Counted from the first letter of the stretch, positions 36,286-45,085 are shown. The stretch: 64,000 nt of DNA from Yersinia nurmii (GCF_001112925.1 NZ_CPYD01000001.1:62001-126000), one strand, 5' to 3'. Notes: a model not told the origin generated them from the sequence alone. Program-made: numbers and translations.

Positions 36286-38732
36286 TTAAAGTTACCCTCC
36301 CCCCAAATATCCTTGTTGTACCCACGAATAGTCCTGTCACTGGAAAAATCGCCCATACTACTTATCGTGGTTAATGCTCTCTTGTGCCAACTGTAAGTAT
36401 CACTATAGTCGGTCAACGCTTGATATTGCGCAAGACAATAACTGTCAAAATCAGCCAAATGAAAATAGTGGTCACCGTGACTCACTAGCATATGGAATAT
36501 CGGTGAAAATAGATTTTTATTCGGATGAAAAATACCTGAAATCAGTAAATCAACAGTCTCTTTAATTTCTGGGTGAGATAAATACTCGTCATACGACGAT
36601 CTCCCTCTAGTTCTTTGCTCAGAAATTTCATCCGCGGACAAGCCAAAAACATAGAAATTCTCATGGCCAACAGCATCTCTGATTTCAATATTAGCGCCAT
36701 CTAACGTTCCGATAGTTAAAGCACCATTCATGGCCAGCTTCATATTACTGGTACCCGAAGCTTCAGTACCCGCAGTTGATATCTGCTCTGATAAGTCAGC
36801 GGCTGGAATAATACTTTCAGCTAGTGAGACTTTATAGTCTTCTAAGAAAACCACTTTAAGTTGTTCATTGACCCTGGGATCACTATTTACTTTCAGAGCA
36901 ACTTGATTAATCAACTGGATAATCAATTTAGCCATTGCATAACCTGGCGCAGCTTTCCCCGAAAAAATATGTACTTTCGGCGAAGCAATATCTTTTCCAT
37001 TCAAAATTTTCTGGTAAATGTTTATCACATAAAGGATGTTGAGCAATTGTCGTTTATATTCATGAATTCGTTTAATCTGACAGTCGAACATAGCTTCTGG
37101 ATTAATAATAATCCCTTGCTGACGCGTAATTATATGACTTAACTTTAACTTATTAAATTTTTTTATTTCAGCCAGTTCAGCAATAATGTCACGTTCGTTC
37201 GCTAATGATTTCAGTTTGCTCAGACGTGTCAGATCAGTAACCCATTCACCGCCTAAGTGAGAGTCCAGAAACGCCGATAACCGGGGATTAGCCTGCTGGA
37301 TCCAGCGACGAGGTGTAACACCGTTCGTTTGATTGGTGAACTTCTCAGGCATTAAATGATAGAAATCAGGTACAAGATTAGATTTAATTAATTCCGAATG
37401 AAGTTTAGCTACCCCATTAACTTTATGACTGCCAATAATAGCAAGATAAGCCATGCGCACTTTCTTTTCAGGCGTCTCTTCTATCAAAGACATTGATACT
37501 AACAAATCCGTACGTTCCGGGCGCCATCTATGTATTTCCAGTAAAAAACGGCGATTAATTTCATAGATAATTTGTAGATGCCGAGGCAGTAACAGCTCAA
37601 ACAAATTGACTGACCACTTTTCTAATGCCTCAGGCATTAAAGTATGATTGGTATAGGCGCAAACTCGTTGTGTCAAATCCCAGGCGATATCCCAATCAAC
37701 AGTATGTTCATCCACTAATATTCTCATCAGCTCAACAATAGCCAGCGCCGGATGGGTATCATTAAGTTGAATGGCCACAAACTCCGGTAACTGATTAATA
37801 TCATTGGAAAGTAAAAAGAAATCATGCATGACATCGCGTAATGTACAAGCCACCAGAAAATACTCTTGTGTCAAACGTAATTCCTTCCCTGCCAATACTT
37901 CATCGGAGGGATAAAGCACTTTAGAGATATTTTCAGATGCTATTTTTTGATTCACCGCTTTCAGATAATCACCATGATTAAAGATATGAATATCAAATGA
38001 ATCTGAAGCGCAAGCACTGTATAGCCGCAACGCGTTTACGGTATGATTAATGAACCCAGAGACCAGATAATCGTGAGGTACACCAATAATTATTTTCCAA
38101 TCCATCCACATTGGATTGTAATGTCCTTGCTGGTCTTCTGCTTCAACTATGCGGCCATATAGCGGAATTATCATTGCCTGACTTTGATGTTCTATTAGCC
38201 AAGGTGAGTGTGCCGAGTGCCAATCATCAGGCTTCTCTACTTGTTGTCCATCCTGAATTTGTTGGTGAAACAAGCCATATTCATATTTGATACCGTGACC
38301 AGAACCAGCAATATCCAAAGTTGCCATTGAGTCAATGAAACATGCAGCCAGACGACCCAGTCCTCCATTACCTAACGCCGCATCTTCTTCACCTTTAACA
38401 ATAACTTCAAAATCTACCCCAAGAGATTCTAATGCAGCTTTGGCTACCTCCATCATTCCTTGATTTATTAAATTATTCCGCAGAGATTGACCAATCAAAA
38501 ACTCCATAGAGATATAGTAAATGCGTTTTTTTCTTGCCTGATGATGTCGTTCTCGAGTATTAAAATAATCATCAGTTTGGTTGCGGCGCACAACTAATGC
38601 TAATGCACTAAAAATGTCACTGGATGATGCCGTTGACAATGTCACCCCGAGAGAATATTTCAGTTCATAGAGAATACAATTACGTAGTTTAGTAATTTGA
38701 TTCTTATCTGCAGTCGATGAAGTATTTTTCAC
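36282..38732 (-). CDS. Glycogen/alpha-glucan phosphorylase (locus-specific copy)
   Basis: GT35 phosphorylase of 816 residues, near the usual length of GlgP. It releases glucose-1-phosphate from alpha-1,4-glucans with pyridoxal phosphate. Seen: YYISMEFLIGQSLRNNL, GNGGLGRLAACFIDS, FTNQTNGVTPRRW, QIKRIHEYKRQLLN and the PLP-lysine segment EASGTSNMKLAMNGALTIGT followed by LDGAN. The gene lies in the polysaccharide block rather than a glg operon and overlaps its downstream neighbour. Its role may be to feed glucose-1-P to the nucleotidyltransferase. An unlinked housekeeping glgP is likely elsewhere in the genome. Confidence 0.95.
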   Translation of the reverse strand: MKNTSSTADKNQITKLRNCILYELKYSLGVTLSTASSSDIFSALALVVRRNQTDDYFNTRERHHQARKKRIYYISMEFLIGQSLRNNLINQGMMEVAKAALESLGVDFEVIVKGEEDAALGNGGLGRLAACFIDSMATLDIAGSGHGIKYEYGLFHQQIQDGQQVEKPDDWHSAHSPWLIEHQSQAMIIPLYGRIVEAEDQQGHYNPMWMDWKIIIGVPHDYLVSGFINHTVNALRLYSACASDSFDIHIFNHGDYLKAVNQKIASENISKVLYPSDEVLAGKELRLTQEYFLVACTLRDVMHDFFLLSNDINQLPEFVAIQLNDTHPALAIVELMRILVDEHTVDWDIAWDLTQRVCAYTNHTLMPEALEKWSVNLFELLLPRHLQIIYEINRRFLLEIHRWRPERTDLLVSMSLIEETPEKKVRMAYLAIIGSHKVNGVAKLHSELIKSNLVPDFYHLMPEKFTNQTNGVTPRRWIQQANPRLSAFLDSHLGGEWVTDLTRLSKLKSLANERDIIAELAEIKKFNKLKLSHIITRQQGIIINPEAMFDCQIKRIHEYKRQLLNILYVINIYQKILNGKDIASPKVHIFSGKAAPGYAMAKLIIQLINQVALKVNSDPRVNEQLKVVFLEDYKVSLAESIIPAADLSEQISTAGTEASGTSNMKLAMNGALTIGTLDGANIEIRDAVGHENFYVFGLSADEISEQRTRGRSSYDEYLSHPEIKETVDLLISGIFHPNKNLFSPIFHMLVSHGDHYFHLADFDSYCLAQYQALTDYSDTYSWHKRALTTISSMGDFSSDRTIRGYNKDIWGEGNFK

Positions 38733-38771
38733 TGCTGACCTCTTGATAATATTGAGTTGAGAAAATACAAA

Positions 38772-40043
38772 TCAGTTAGGAATGAATCTTCTGCCAACAT
38801 CATATTTTGCTAATAGCCATAACATTGTTAAAGCACAGAGATGAACCAGTGTATTTAGCAACCATGCTCGGTGCCATAAGCCAAAATCCACTACCTGACT
38901 AACCAGTAAAACCACATACACATGGATAATAAAAACATACAAAGAGTGTTGGCCTAGTGTTATGAAGAACCAACCGCATATCTTATTTATTGGTTTCCAA
39001 AAGTAACTCAACACCAGATAACACGTTGTTAGCAGACTGAAATCATTGATAATACGCAGTGGACCCAGTGCATTCTTTTCAGCAAAGTTCAGATAGAGCC
39101 AATTGAAGTTTTCCGCACTTATAGTATGGAGTCTTGTGTTATAGGGTATAAATGGATTGGTATGATTCTGTGCAATGAACATCATGACCAGCGTAAATAA
39201 TACTGTAACTGACAAACCCAAAAATCCGGCCTGAGTGCGTGCTAAAGAAAGCAACTCTTCTTTGTACCAGCCAATCGTCATCCCTAAGACATAAATAAAT
39301 TGCCAAGCCAGAAATGGAAAAGCAAACTCAAACTCTGCCGATGTCAGTCGTATCCCGGTAATATGGTTAGTGATATATAAAGCCAGAGATAACAATAGCA
39401 ATACACCGACCCACCGGCGTTGCAATAAATAGATAACGATAGGACTCGCCAACAACAAATAGAAATACAGCCCCAAAATCTGACTCTGGTGGGGGCCAAT
39501 CTGTAAGTAGAGCACCATGTTAAACCAGGTTTCCTTTAGCTGATCGTAAAGCGGATATAGCGTATAACTTAGTTCTGAAAAGCGATCAGTAAAATGGGTT
39601 ACTTCGAAAGTCTTTATGAAAGTTAATTTAGTTAGAAGGAGAATACTAAGTATAATCACTATATTAACTACATATAATTTCGCTGCTCGTCGGTATATTG
39701 AATAGCTTATAGTGAGTAGAGCTTCTTTTTTTAAACGTTGGCGATTGATTACACCCAACATAAATCCCGAGAGAATAACAAACCCTTCAGCGCCAGTTGT
39801 TAGGCCAAAACGTTCCCAGGTCAAGATGTTCAATACTGACATCACTTCAATGTGGGCTACCACCATCATCACCAGAGCAATGCCTCGCAGCAGATCAATC
39901 CTTAGATCGCGCTTATCTGATGACATATAGCGAAGCGATTTTACCCAAGCAGGTATTGTCCTACATTTATCCTCAAGCACAGAAAATGCGTGAATCATCC
40001 AATCACCCGCAAAAATCACCTGTCGATAAAAAGGGGGCAGCAT
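38772..40043 (-). CDS. OpgC-like membrane acyltransferase
   Basis: 423 residues with about 10 membrane helices. The family start RDLRIDLLRGIALVMMVVAH with the following IEVMS, and GAEGFVILSGFMLGV, match OpgC proteins, which transfer succinyl groups to periplasmic glucans. A 40-residue N-terminal extension precedes the conserved part, so the start could be further in (for example the Met of MSSDKRDLRID). It is the first gene of the block and predicts an acylated (succinylated or acetylated) product. Confidence 0.85.
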   Translation of the reverse strand: MLPPFYRQVIFAGDWMIHAFSVLEDKCRTIPAWVKSLRYMSSDKRDLRIDLLRGIALVMMVVAHIEVMSVLNILTWERFGLTTGAEGFVILSGFMLGVINRQRLKKEALLTISYSIYRRAAKLYVVNIVIILSILLLTKLTFIKTFEVTHFTDRFSELSYTLYPLYDQLKETWFNMVLYLQIGPHQSQILGLYFYLLLASPIVIYLLQRRWVGVLLLLSLALYITNHITGIRLTSAEFEFAFPFLAWQFIYVLGMTIGWYKEELLSLARTQAGFLGLSVTVLFTLVMMFIAQNHTNPFIPYNTRLHTISAENFNWLYLNFAEKNALGPLRIINDFSLLTTCYLVLSYFWKPINKICGWFFITLGQHSLYVFIIHVYVVLLVSQVVDFGLWHRAWLLNTLVHLCALTMLWLLAKYDVGRRFIPN

Positions 40044-40310
40044 TAATTTATCAGCCTAACCCACTTCCCTTTGAAAACATTAGCTCCTTTTAACTGTAGA
40101 ACAATGCAAGCAATAGGACAATTTTGCTTAAAATTAATAATTTTATATAAATTGCAGGATGTGCCATAAGCATGCAAAACATTGCATTCCACTAGTTCAG
40201 ACAGGAATACTCGGTGATAGGCGATTGTCTCTCCACGCCTTTGCGCGGCGATTCAGAAAAAATAGCAGTATCAGGTAATGTCATATGACCTGATAGCCAC
40301 ATTGATGAAC
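40044..40310 (-). promoter_or_regulatory. Upstream region of the exopolysaccharide block, with a 9-codon ORF
   Basis: A strong Shine-Dalgarno (AAAGGAGC) precedes an ATG at 40080 that encodes MFSKGSGLG and stops at 40051, just 7 bp before the opgC-like ATG. The bigger gene has no clear ribosome-binding site of its own, so coupling is plausible. Further upstream (on the minus strand) the DNA is AT-rich with TATATAAAATTATTAA. A possible TTGTCC-17 bp-TACAGT promoter (40121-40093) would start inside the Shine-Dalgarno and is doubtful. The rest, to 40310, separates this block from the cytochrome gene and holds no gene. Confidence 0.35.
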
Positions 40311-40844
40311 TTAGTGCTTTCCTGGCAACATTCTAACCAACGTATTATCGCGCATAATATAGTGATGAAATATTGCCGCCGCCGCGTGTAAACCCACAAT
40401 GAAGTAACCCGTATTGGCAATAAGTTCATGAATGTTTTTTAAGTTATTCTGCATAGCACTATTTTCAACCTCCGCTATCGGCATCGCATAAGAGAAAAAT
40501 GACCATTCCACATGACCATAATACAGAGACAACATGCCAAGTAATGGCAAGCTGATAAACAAAAGATACAACATGCCATGAACGGTTTTTGAAGCTGCGA
40601 TTTGCCAGCGTGGAGGGGTTGGGGTGATATCAGGATCTTTATTTATCACTTTTAGTATTATGCGGATTAACATTAAAATAATGACACTGACACCTAGGGT
40701 ATAATGGATGGTCTTCATCAATGCACGAGTATCACTGCCCTTAGGGACAAATCCTTTTAATTCCATTGCTGCATAAGTGAGTACAACCAAAATAAAAATA
40801 ATCCAATGGAATAAAATTTGGCTTGGTGCAAACTTTCTGTTCAT
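40311..40844 (-). CDS. Cytochrome b561 (CybB-like)
   Basis: 177-residue four-helix membrane protein with haem-ligand histidines in ILFHWIIFILV, KTIHYTLGVSVIILMLIR, SKTVHGMLYLLF and VGLHAAAAIFHHYIM. It is a di-haem b-type cytochrome thought to move electrons from quinol to acceptors such as superoxide. It lies upstream of the polysaccharide block with a 267-bp gap and shows no functional tie to it. Confidence 0.9.
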   Translation of the reverse strand: MNRKFAPSQILFHWIIFILVVLTYAAMELKGFVPKGSDTRALMKTIHYTLGVSVIILMLIRIILKVINKDPDITPTPPRWQIAASKTVHGMLYLLFISLPLLGMLSLYYGHVEWSFFSYAMPIAEVENSAMQNNLKNIHELIANTGYFIVGLHAAAAIFHHYIMRDNTLVRMLPGKH

Positions 40845-40964
40845 GACTCGCCCCTGAATGTTGATACTTTAATTTATGCCCATGACATTAAGTCAACATT
40901 AGGCGGTTAAAATACCCCTTCTGATCGTCAGCTATTCCTTATAAAGCGCTGCCCCGTTCTGTTC

Positions 40965-41654
40965 TCAGCCAGAGAAAGAACCAAATAGCATACCCACCCC
41001 CGATGACATGCCCATTGCAAGCGCGCTCCAGAAGGTAATACGGATAACTCCTGAGCGTATTGGTGCCCCGCCCGCTTTCGCCGCAATCCCCCCCAAAATA
41101 GCCAAAGAAACCAATGCTGAGAGAGCAATGGCTGGAATAGCCCAGCTCGCCGAAGAGATTACCGCAACAAACAAGGGCAATATCGCCCCTGCTGAGAAAC
41201 TCGCTGCAGAAGCCCACGCAGCCTGTAATGGCCGGGCAGTAGTGATTTCTGATATCCCCAGTTCATCACGCGCATGTGCACCTAACGCATCATGATTCAT
41301 CAATTTTTCAGCCACTTGCCTAGCTAGTGCCACATCGAGACCCCGATGGATATAAATCGAAGTCAGCTCCCGAAATTCACCTTGAAAATCAGCATCAAGC
41401 TCTGCTTGCTCTTCAGCCAGCGCAGCTTTTTCAGTATCTGATTGAGATGATACCGAGACATACTCTCCGGTTGCCATCGACATAGCACCAGCCACCAGAC
41501 CAGCGATACCAGTCAAAAGAATACTTTGATGTGTTGCATTGGCAGACGCGACCCCCAATAACAAACTTGCCGTAGAGACGATCCCATCGTTAGCACCCAG
41601 AACTGCGGCCCGGAGCCAGCCTATTTTTTCTATGCTATGCCGTTCTCTGTGCAT
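40965..41654 (-). CDS. VIT1/CCC1-family metal (Fe/Mn) transporter
   Basis: 229 residues. The first helix signature GWLRAAVLGANDGIVSTASLL and the GMSM-like segment GLVAGAMSMATGEYVSVSSQ are typical. Then comes the cytoplasmic metal-binding loop rich in Glu (about 75-140: EEQAELDADFQGEFRELTSI), then three C-terminal helices. Members export iron or manganese from the cytoplasm. It is monocistronic. Confidence 0.92.
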   Translation of the reverse strand: MHRERHSIEKIGWLRAAVLGANDGIVSTASLLLGVASANATHQSILLTGIAGLVAGAMSMATGEYVSVSSQSDTEKAALAEEQAELDADFQGEFRELTSIYIHRGLDVALARQVAEKLMNHDALGAHARDELGISEITTARPLQAAWASAASFSAGAILPLFVAVISSASWAIPAIALSALVSLAILGGIAAKAGGAPIRSGVIRITFWSALAMGMSSGVGMLFGSFSG

Positions 41655-41820
41655 CGTGGTGCTCCCTTTACCAAAGTGAAATTTCAGAGTTTATCAAGAC
41701 GCTCTTGTATATCCTGATGGCAGCCTTAATTTTAGTCTGTGATTCATACCACAAGCGACAAAGAGTTCACCACCAGCAAAATATCATAATCATAAGTAAG
41801 GAAAAAAACCGCGATACACA

Positions 41821-41934
41821 CTAACCCAAAGTGCAAGGGGAATGGCCAACGATGATGCCGCGTTCTGCCATCATTTCTTCCAGATTGCGTAGGCTAAGCG
41901 CATTAGCCCACCAGCGCAGCCACTCAGGTTCAGA
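41821..41934 (-). pseudogene. N-terminal fragment of an IS6-like transposase
   Basis: A minus-strand frame reads EWLRWWANALSLRNLEEMMA followed by ERGIIVGHSP and a stop. This is the N-terminal motif of IS6-family transposases (RWxxxYxLSxRxLEEMxAERGxxVDHST), broken off after a degraded HST. It marks the left edge of the accessory island. A C-terminal IS6-like fragment lies at 54355-54435. Confidence 0.6.
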
Positions 41935-41966
41935 GTGTGTGGAGTTAATTGGGGGGGCTGGTGGGC

Positions 41967-41995
41967 TAAAACGAAAACGGTCGCTAAAAGCGACC
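41967..41995 (-). terminator. Rho-independent terminator of the 42025-42375 gene
   Basis: On the minus strand a 7-bp stem GGTCGCT / AGCGACC with a 3-nt loop is followed by GTTTTCGTTTT, 30 bp after the stop codon of the upstream gene. Confidence 0.75.
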
Positions 41996-42024
41996 TGTAG
42001 TTACAATACCGATAACCAGACTAC

Positions 42025-42375
42025 TTACAGCTGACGGAATGCTTCCAAAGCTAAATTGTGATCATAAGGGTAAATAGTTTTTGGCCCCTCAAAATCATGC
42101 CCTGCAGCAAACGTTAAGCCATTATTTCTTGCTTCTTTATCCACATCTTTTCTATATTCTCTTTCAATAAGTGAAAGTTTAAATTCAGAGTTACCCCTAG
42201 ATTCTCCCTTATCATTTAAAACATGAATTACAGGAATACTATCGAAGCTGACATTTTTAATACTTTTCATGCTTGAAGCCACATCAGAAATCTCGACCTT
42301 TGGGGTAAGATTCTCAGACTTCATAGAAGATTGATTTTGCAATGCAAGATGATTTACCGTACTAACTAATTTCAT
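42025..42375 (-). CDS. Hypothetical protein, 116 residues
   Basis: Soluble, mostly polar protein starting MKLVSTVNHLALQNQSSM, with no signal peptide or membrane segment. A GGAG ribosome-binding site stands 10 bp before the ATG and a good terminator follows, which argues that it is a real gene. The middle part (NVSFDSIPVIHVLNDKGE) and the C-terminus (YPYDHNLALEAFRQL) show no domain I recognise. It sits among IS, methylase and adhesin fragments, in AT-rich DNA. Confidence 0.5.
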   Translation of the reverse strand: MKLVSTVNHLALQNQSSMKSENLTPKVEISDVASSMKSIKNVSFDSIPVIHVLNDKGESRGNSEFKLSLIEREYRKDVDKEARNNGLTFAAGHDFEGPKTIYPYDHNLALEAFRQL

Positions 42376-42503
42376 TATCTATGACTCCATACTTGTGTAA
42401 TTAAGAAGGAATTTTATATTCGAATCCGCTCGAAAAAACTTTCATATTTAAGTTATTTGCCGTAAAAATAAGAAAAATTTAGCAAAAATAGAGGGAATTG
42501 AAT

Positions 42504-42812
42504 CTAAACAACGAATTTTGTTATTTCCTTTACTGTCTGCTCAGATCGCTCTTCTTCCCGCTCCACACCAATCCCCTTCTTCCTACCCAATTTAGCTGCG
42601 ACCGTTAATGTCGCTCCCGATCCCAGAAAGAAATCAGCGACGACATCACTGGGGCGGCGATTGGAACGGATAATATATCGGGAGTCTATAGCACGGAGAA
42701 ATTCTGAAGCATTTTGCGTAGCTATGTCACAGTTCATTTTTAAATAATTTTCAATGAAAAACTTCATTGATATTAAAGAGAAGCAATCCTCATCAAGAAT
42801 GGCAATACCCAT
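42504..42812 (-). pseudogene. Chimeric relic: receiver-like N-terminus joined to a DNA methyltransferase 3' end
   Basis: 102 codons. From the ATG at 42812 (GGAGG six bases upstream) the first 45 residues (MGIAILDEDCFSLISMKFFI) look like the start of a LuxR/RcsB-type receiver. From about residue 50 the sequence becomes PSDVVADFFLGSGATLTVAA followed by KLGRKKGIGVE, the SAM-binding motif (DxFxGSGxT) and C-terminal end of N4/N6 DNA methyltransferases. Neither half is complete, so this is a deletion junction between two genes, although the fusion could still be translated. Confidence 0.5.
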
Positions 42813-43299
42813 GTCCATCCTCCGTTTTTTTATGTAAATTACCGAAAAAATGCATAATTAAACATTTAACACACGATACACAAATGACGACAGCGAAGTT
42901 GAGATGGCCGTTAAATATATAACAATAAAGTGGCGACACATTGTTTCCATATTTTAGTCAACCATTTACCCCATACTTAAACAAATAGAAATTTAATAAA
43001 TTGTCGTTGTTGGTAGCGCACTCAGTTTTATTTTTCAAAAAATTATTGCATCTATTTAAGTACATTAGTCTTACGTAAAATAAAAACGTGAATTTTAATA
43101 TCAACCTCGAACCCCCAGATTAATCATTAATCAAGTTTACTTAGTTGATGTTTGTTTTGGCTTTGCGCCAGTTATTTTTATTTCATCAAATGAAAACTCT
43201 TTTTATCCATGTCAATAATGATTTTTTCAGCTATATCTCTGTTAGCATCGAACGACGTGGTTGTACTCCCGGTTATGATAATGCTTCCTGGATGTTGTT
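42813..43299. other. AT-rich stretch without genes
   Basis: No supported gene. The only open frames here lack ribosome-binding sites and domains. Confidence 0.4.
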
Positions 43300-43611
43300 T
43301 TAACCACTATCCTTCGCTCTGTGATAACGCCGCAGAAAAATATCCATTGCAGAGTTTCTCTCACTATCAAAATATGTCCAAAGAACATCCATGCCATTAT
43401 TATAAATGTCGACAGACGGTTTAACCCTCTTAGGGCCATAGTATTTTCCAGTTAACTTGATATTGTCATTAATATAATTCTCAATGGTACTGATGTATTT
43501 TAAAGTGTTACTTCCCGTCGTAGCGTTACTAAACACTTTATTCATATCTACTATAACTACATTTCCATTCTTGGGAGGCCTCATGACATCATGATCACAA
43601 ACTGAAATCAT
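43300..43611 (-). CDS. Hypothetical protein, 103 residues, possibly a fragment
   Basis: Begins MISVCDHDVMRPPKNGNVVI. The composition is normal for a coding sequence, but there is no strong ribosome-binding site and no recognised domain. The second half is rich in aromatic and basic residues (NNGMDVLWTYFDSERNSAMD). Given the decayed surroundings it may be the leftover of a longer gene. Confidence 0.3.
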   Translation of the reverse strand: MISVCDHDVMRPPKNGNVVIVDMNKVFSNATTGSNTLKYISTIENYINDNIKLTGKYYGPKRVKPSVDIYNNGMDVLWTYFDSERNSAMDIFLRRYHRAKDSG

Positions 43612-43704
43612 GAATGCAAAAAATGAGTGAGTACTTAAGCAGATTATTCATTTTTCACCCGATACGTATACAGTTCGTAAAACATTCATCGATATTTAAT
43701 TTGG

Positions 43705-43739
43705 CAAGTAAATCTATTTCATGCCAATAGATTTACTTG
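43705..43739. repeat. 14-bp perfect inverted repeat (hairpin)
   Basis: CAAGTAAATCTATT (43705-43718) and AATAGATTTACTTG (43726-43739) with a 7-nt loop. It lies 33 bp downstream of the YadA-like fragment's stop codon, so on the minus strand it could end that transcript; there is no U-run directly after. Confidence 0.6.
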
Positions 43740-43771
43740 GTCAGAGTTAATGTAGTTGTGCTGTTATAAGT

Positions 43772-44020
43772 TTACCACTCAACTATCATGCCAACATTAT
43801 ATACCACCCCCTCGAGATTCCCCGCGTTCGTTGAAATGCCTGTTTTAACCGCAAGGCTCTCATTAAATCTATAGCCGCTCCCTACAGCAATCGCTTGCTC
43901 TGATTCGTAACCACCCACTGCCGCAGTAAAACTAAATTTACCAACGCCATAGGGTTGCATGAGCCCGTTCAATGCGGCTTCGGTCGCTAAGCCTCTATTG
44001 ACTTTTTTATCCAACTTCAT
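43772..44020 (-). pseudogene. C-terminal membrane anchor of a YadA-like trimeric autotransporter adhesin
   Basis: 82 residues: MKLDKKVNRGLATEAALNGL is the conserved end of the stalk, followed by the four-stranded anchor (GKFSFTAAVGGYESEQAIAV, GSGYRFNESLAVKTGIS) and the last strand ending VGMIVEW with a terminal aromatic residue. The whole passenger and stalk are missing. The ATG abuts the end of an IS3 orfA fragment, so an IS-linked deletion removed the rest. Confidence 0.75.
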
Positions 44021-44139
44021 AATGCACGGGCTGACATCCTAGTCTCGGCTTCGCGGAGAGTACTGATGATCTGTTCGTCGGAAAAACGCTTCTTCATGTT
44101 GTTTATGAAGACATGACTAACATCGCAGGGAGCAGGTCA
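44018..44139 (-). mobile_element. IS3-family end with start of orfA
   Basis: The minus strand carries the terminal sequence TGACCTGCTCCCTGCGATG (end at 44139) and, 40 bp further, MKKRFSDEQIISTLREAE, the canonical start of IS3-family OrfA. The frame then breaks into the YadA fragment. The outer end lies exactly within the integrase 3' tail: sequence homologous to 56832 onward resumes at 44140. The element therefore once inserted into that integrase gene. Confidence 0.75.
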
Positions 44140-44168
44140 GTAAAGAATGGCTGGTATTAGCTGTTTAA
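44140..44168 (+). pseudogene. 3' tail of integrase copy 1
   Basis: The last codons (KEWLVLAV) and stop of a phage integrase, identical to the end of the integrase at 56832-56860. The remainder was replaced by an IS3 end. The identity continues downstream through the icd-like segment. Confidence 0.8.
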
Positions 44169-44267
44169 TTGAGGGTGTTTTTTGTACAGTTTTGCAGAAG
44201 AAATATTAAGTCGTTGGAAAACCCACGGAAGCATAAGCTCCCGTGAAGTTTTATAGACATGTCAATA

Positions 44268-44434
44268 TCACATGTGTTTAATGATAGCGTTGCCAAACTC
44301 TGAGCATTTCAGCAGCTTAGCGCCTTCCATCAAACGTTCGAAATCATAAGTCACTGTCTTGGCCTGAATCGCGCCTTCAGTACCTTTAATGATTAAATCA
44401 GCGACTTCAGTCCAGCCCATATGATGACGCAGCA
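44268..44434 (-). repeat. Attachment-site copy 1: duplicated icd 3' end
   Basis: About 165 bp equal to the 3' end of icd (56960-57123), including the last codons IIKHM and the TGA, with two substitutions and a 3-bp insertion. Together with the identical flank 44140-44267 it forms a direct repeat of about 295 bp with 56832-57123. It is the outer att scar of a prophage integrated into icd, as for e14 and phage 21. Confidence 0.85.
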
Positions 44435-44445
44435 GTAGACATACC

Positions 44446-44491
44446 AAAAGCCGGTAACCACATGATTCATAGATGGTTATCGGCTTTTTTT
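44446..44491 (+). terminator. Terminator next to att copy 1
   Basis: AAGCCGGTAACC and GGTTATCGGCTT form a stem (one G-U pair) with a 14-nt loop, followed by TTTTT. A copy with one stem mutation stands at 48452-48497. Confidence 0.7.
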
Positions 44492-44593
44492 ATTCGCTCA
44501 ACACAATTAAAAGTGACGCTTATAACCGATTGATTATTAAGTGAAGAAAGATAGTTTTGCAGAAGGACTTTTCAACCGCGATAGAACTCCCCA

Positions 44594-44609
44594 CTGTATA
44601 TGCAAACAG
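44594..44609 (+). promoter_or_regulatory. LexA (SOS) box of dinI-like copy 1
   Basis: CTGTATATGCAAACAG fits the LexA consensus CTGT-N8-ACAG exactly and lies 20 bp before the gene start. An ATG that opens the frame at 44600 falls inside the operator, so the downstream ATG is the real start. Confidence 0.8.
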
Positions 44610-44629
44610 TCACAGGGCGAAGTGGAAAC

Positions 44630-44872
44630 ATGATAGTTGAACTGGTTTACCATAAGCGAAATGTGGAAGAGATACCGGGTGCTAATGGTCTGATCCTGGC
44701 TGAACTAACCAAGCGAATACATCGTGTATTCCCTAAGGCAGAAGTTAAGGTTAAGCCAATGCAGGCGAACGGTATCAATACCAATGCCAACAAAGGTGAT
44801 AAAGCCATCCTTAACCGCCTGCTTGAAGAAATGTTTGATGAAGCCGATCAGTGGCTGGTTTCAGAACTTTGA
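44630..44872 (+). CDS. DinI-like SOS protein, copy 1
   Basis: 80 residues, MIVELVYHKRNVEEIPGANG through EEMFDEADQWLVSEL, the prophage-type DinI/ImpC family. DinI binds RecA filaments and tunes the SOS response. The perfect LexA box upstream agrees. Copy 2 at 48636 differs at a few residues (IHR versus VHR, NTNAN versus NTDAS). A CCGGGC hairpin follows. Confidence 0.85.
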   Translation: MIVELVYHKRNVEEIPGANGLILAELTKRIHRVFPKAEVKVKPMQANGINTNANKGDKAILNRLLEEMFDEADQWLVSEL

Positions 44873-44880
44873 ATTTTTAG

Positions 44881-44905
44881 TCCGGGCAATTCAGCCCGGA
44901 TTCGT
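44881..44905 (+). terminator. Hairpin after dinI-like copy 1
   Basis: TCCGGGC / GCCCGGA stem with a 6-nt loop, then TTCGTTATAT, 8 bp after the stop. Confidence 0.6.
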
Positions 44906-45085
44906 TATATACATTCTGCCTATTCTGATCCCTCGATTTCACCCACCGGCTGATGTGATCTCCTCCCTGAAAACAGCGCCAGTCTAAATAGCTGTTCCAA
45001 ATAGTAGATCACTCGAAAGGAATTCAGTCCGATTTAAGCGATCTGATCAATCGCTGAATATCCCAAACCACCAACCGGACTGAGT

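Noticed and set aside
40051..40121. TTGTCC-17-TACAGT as the main promoter of the exopolysaccharide block
   Set aside because: The start point would fall inside the Shine-Dalgarno of the 9-codon ORF, so the match may be fortuitous.
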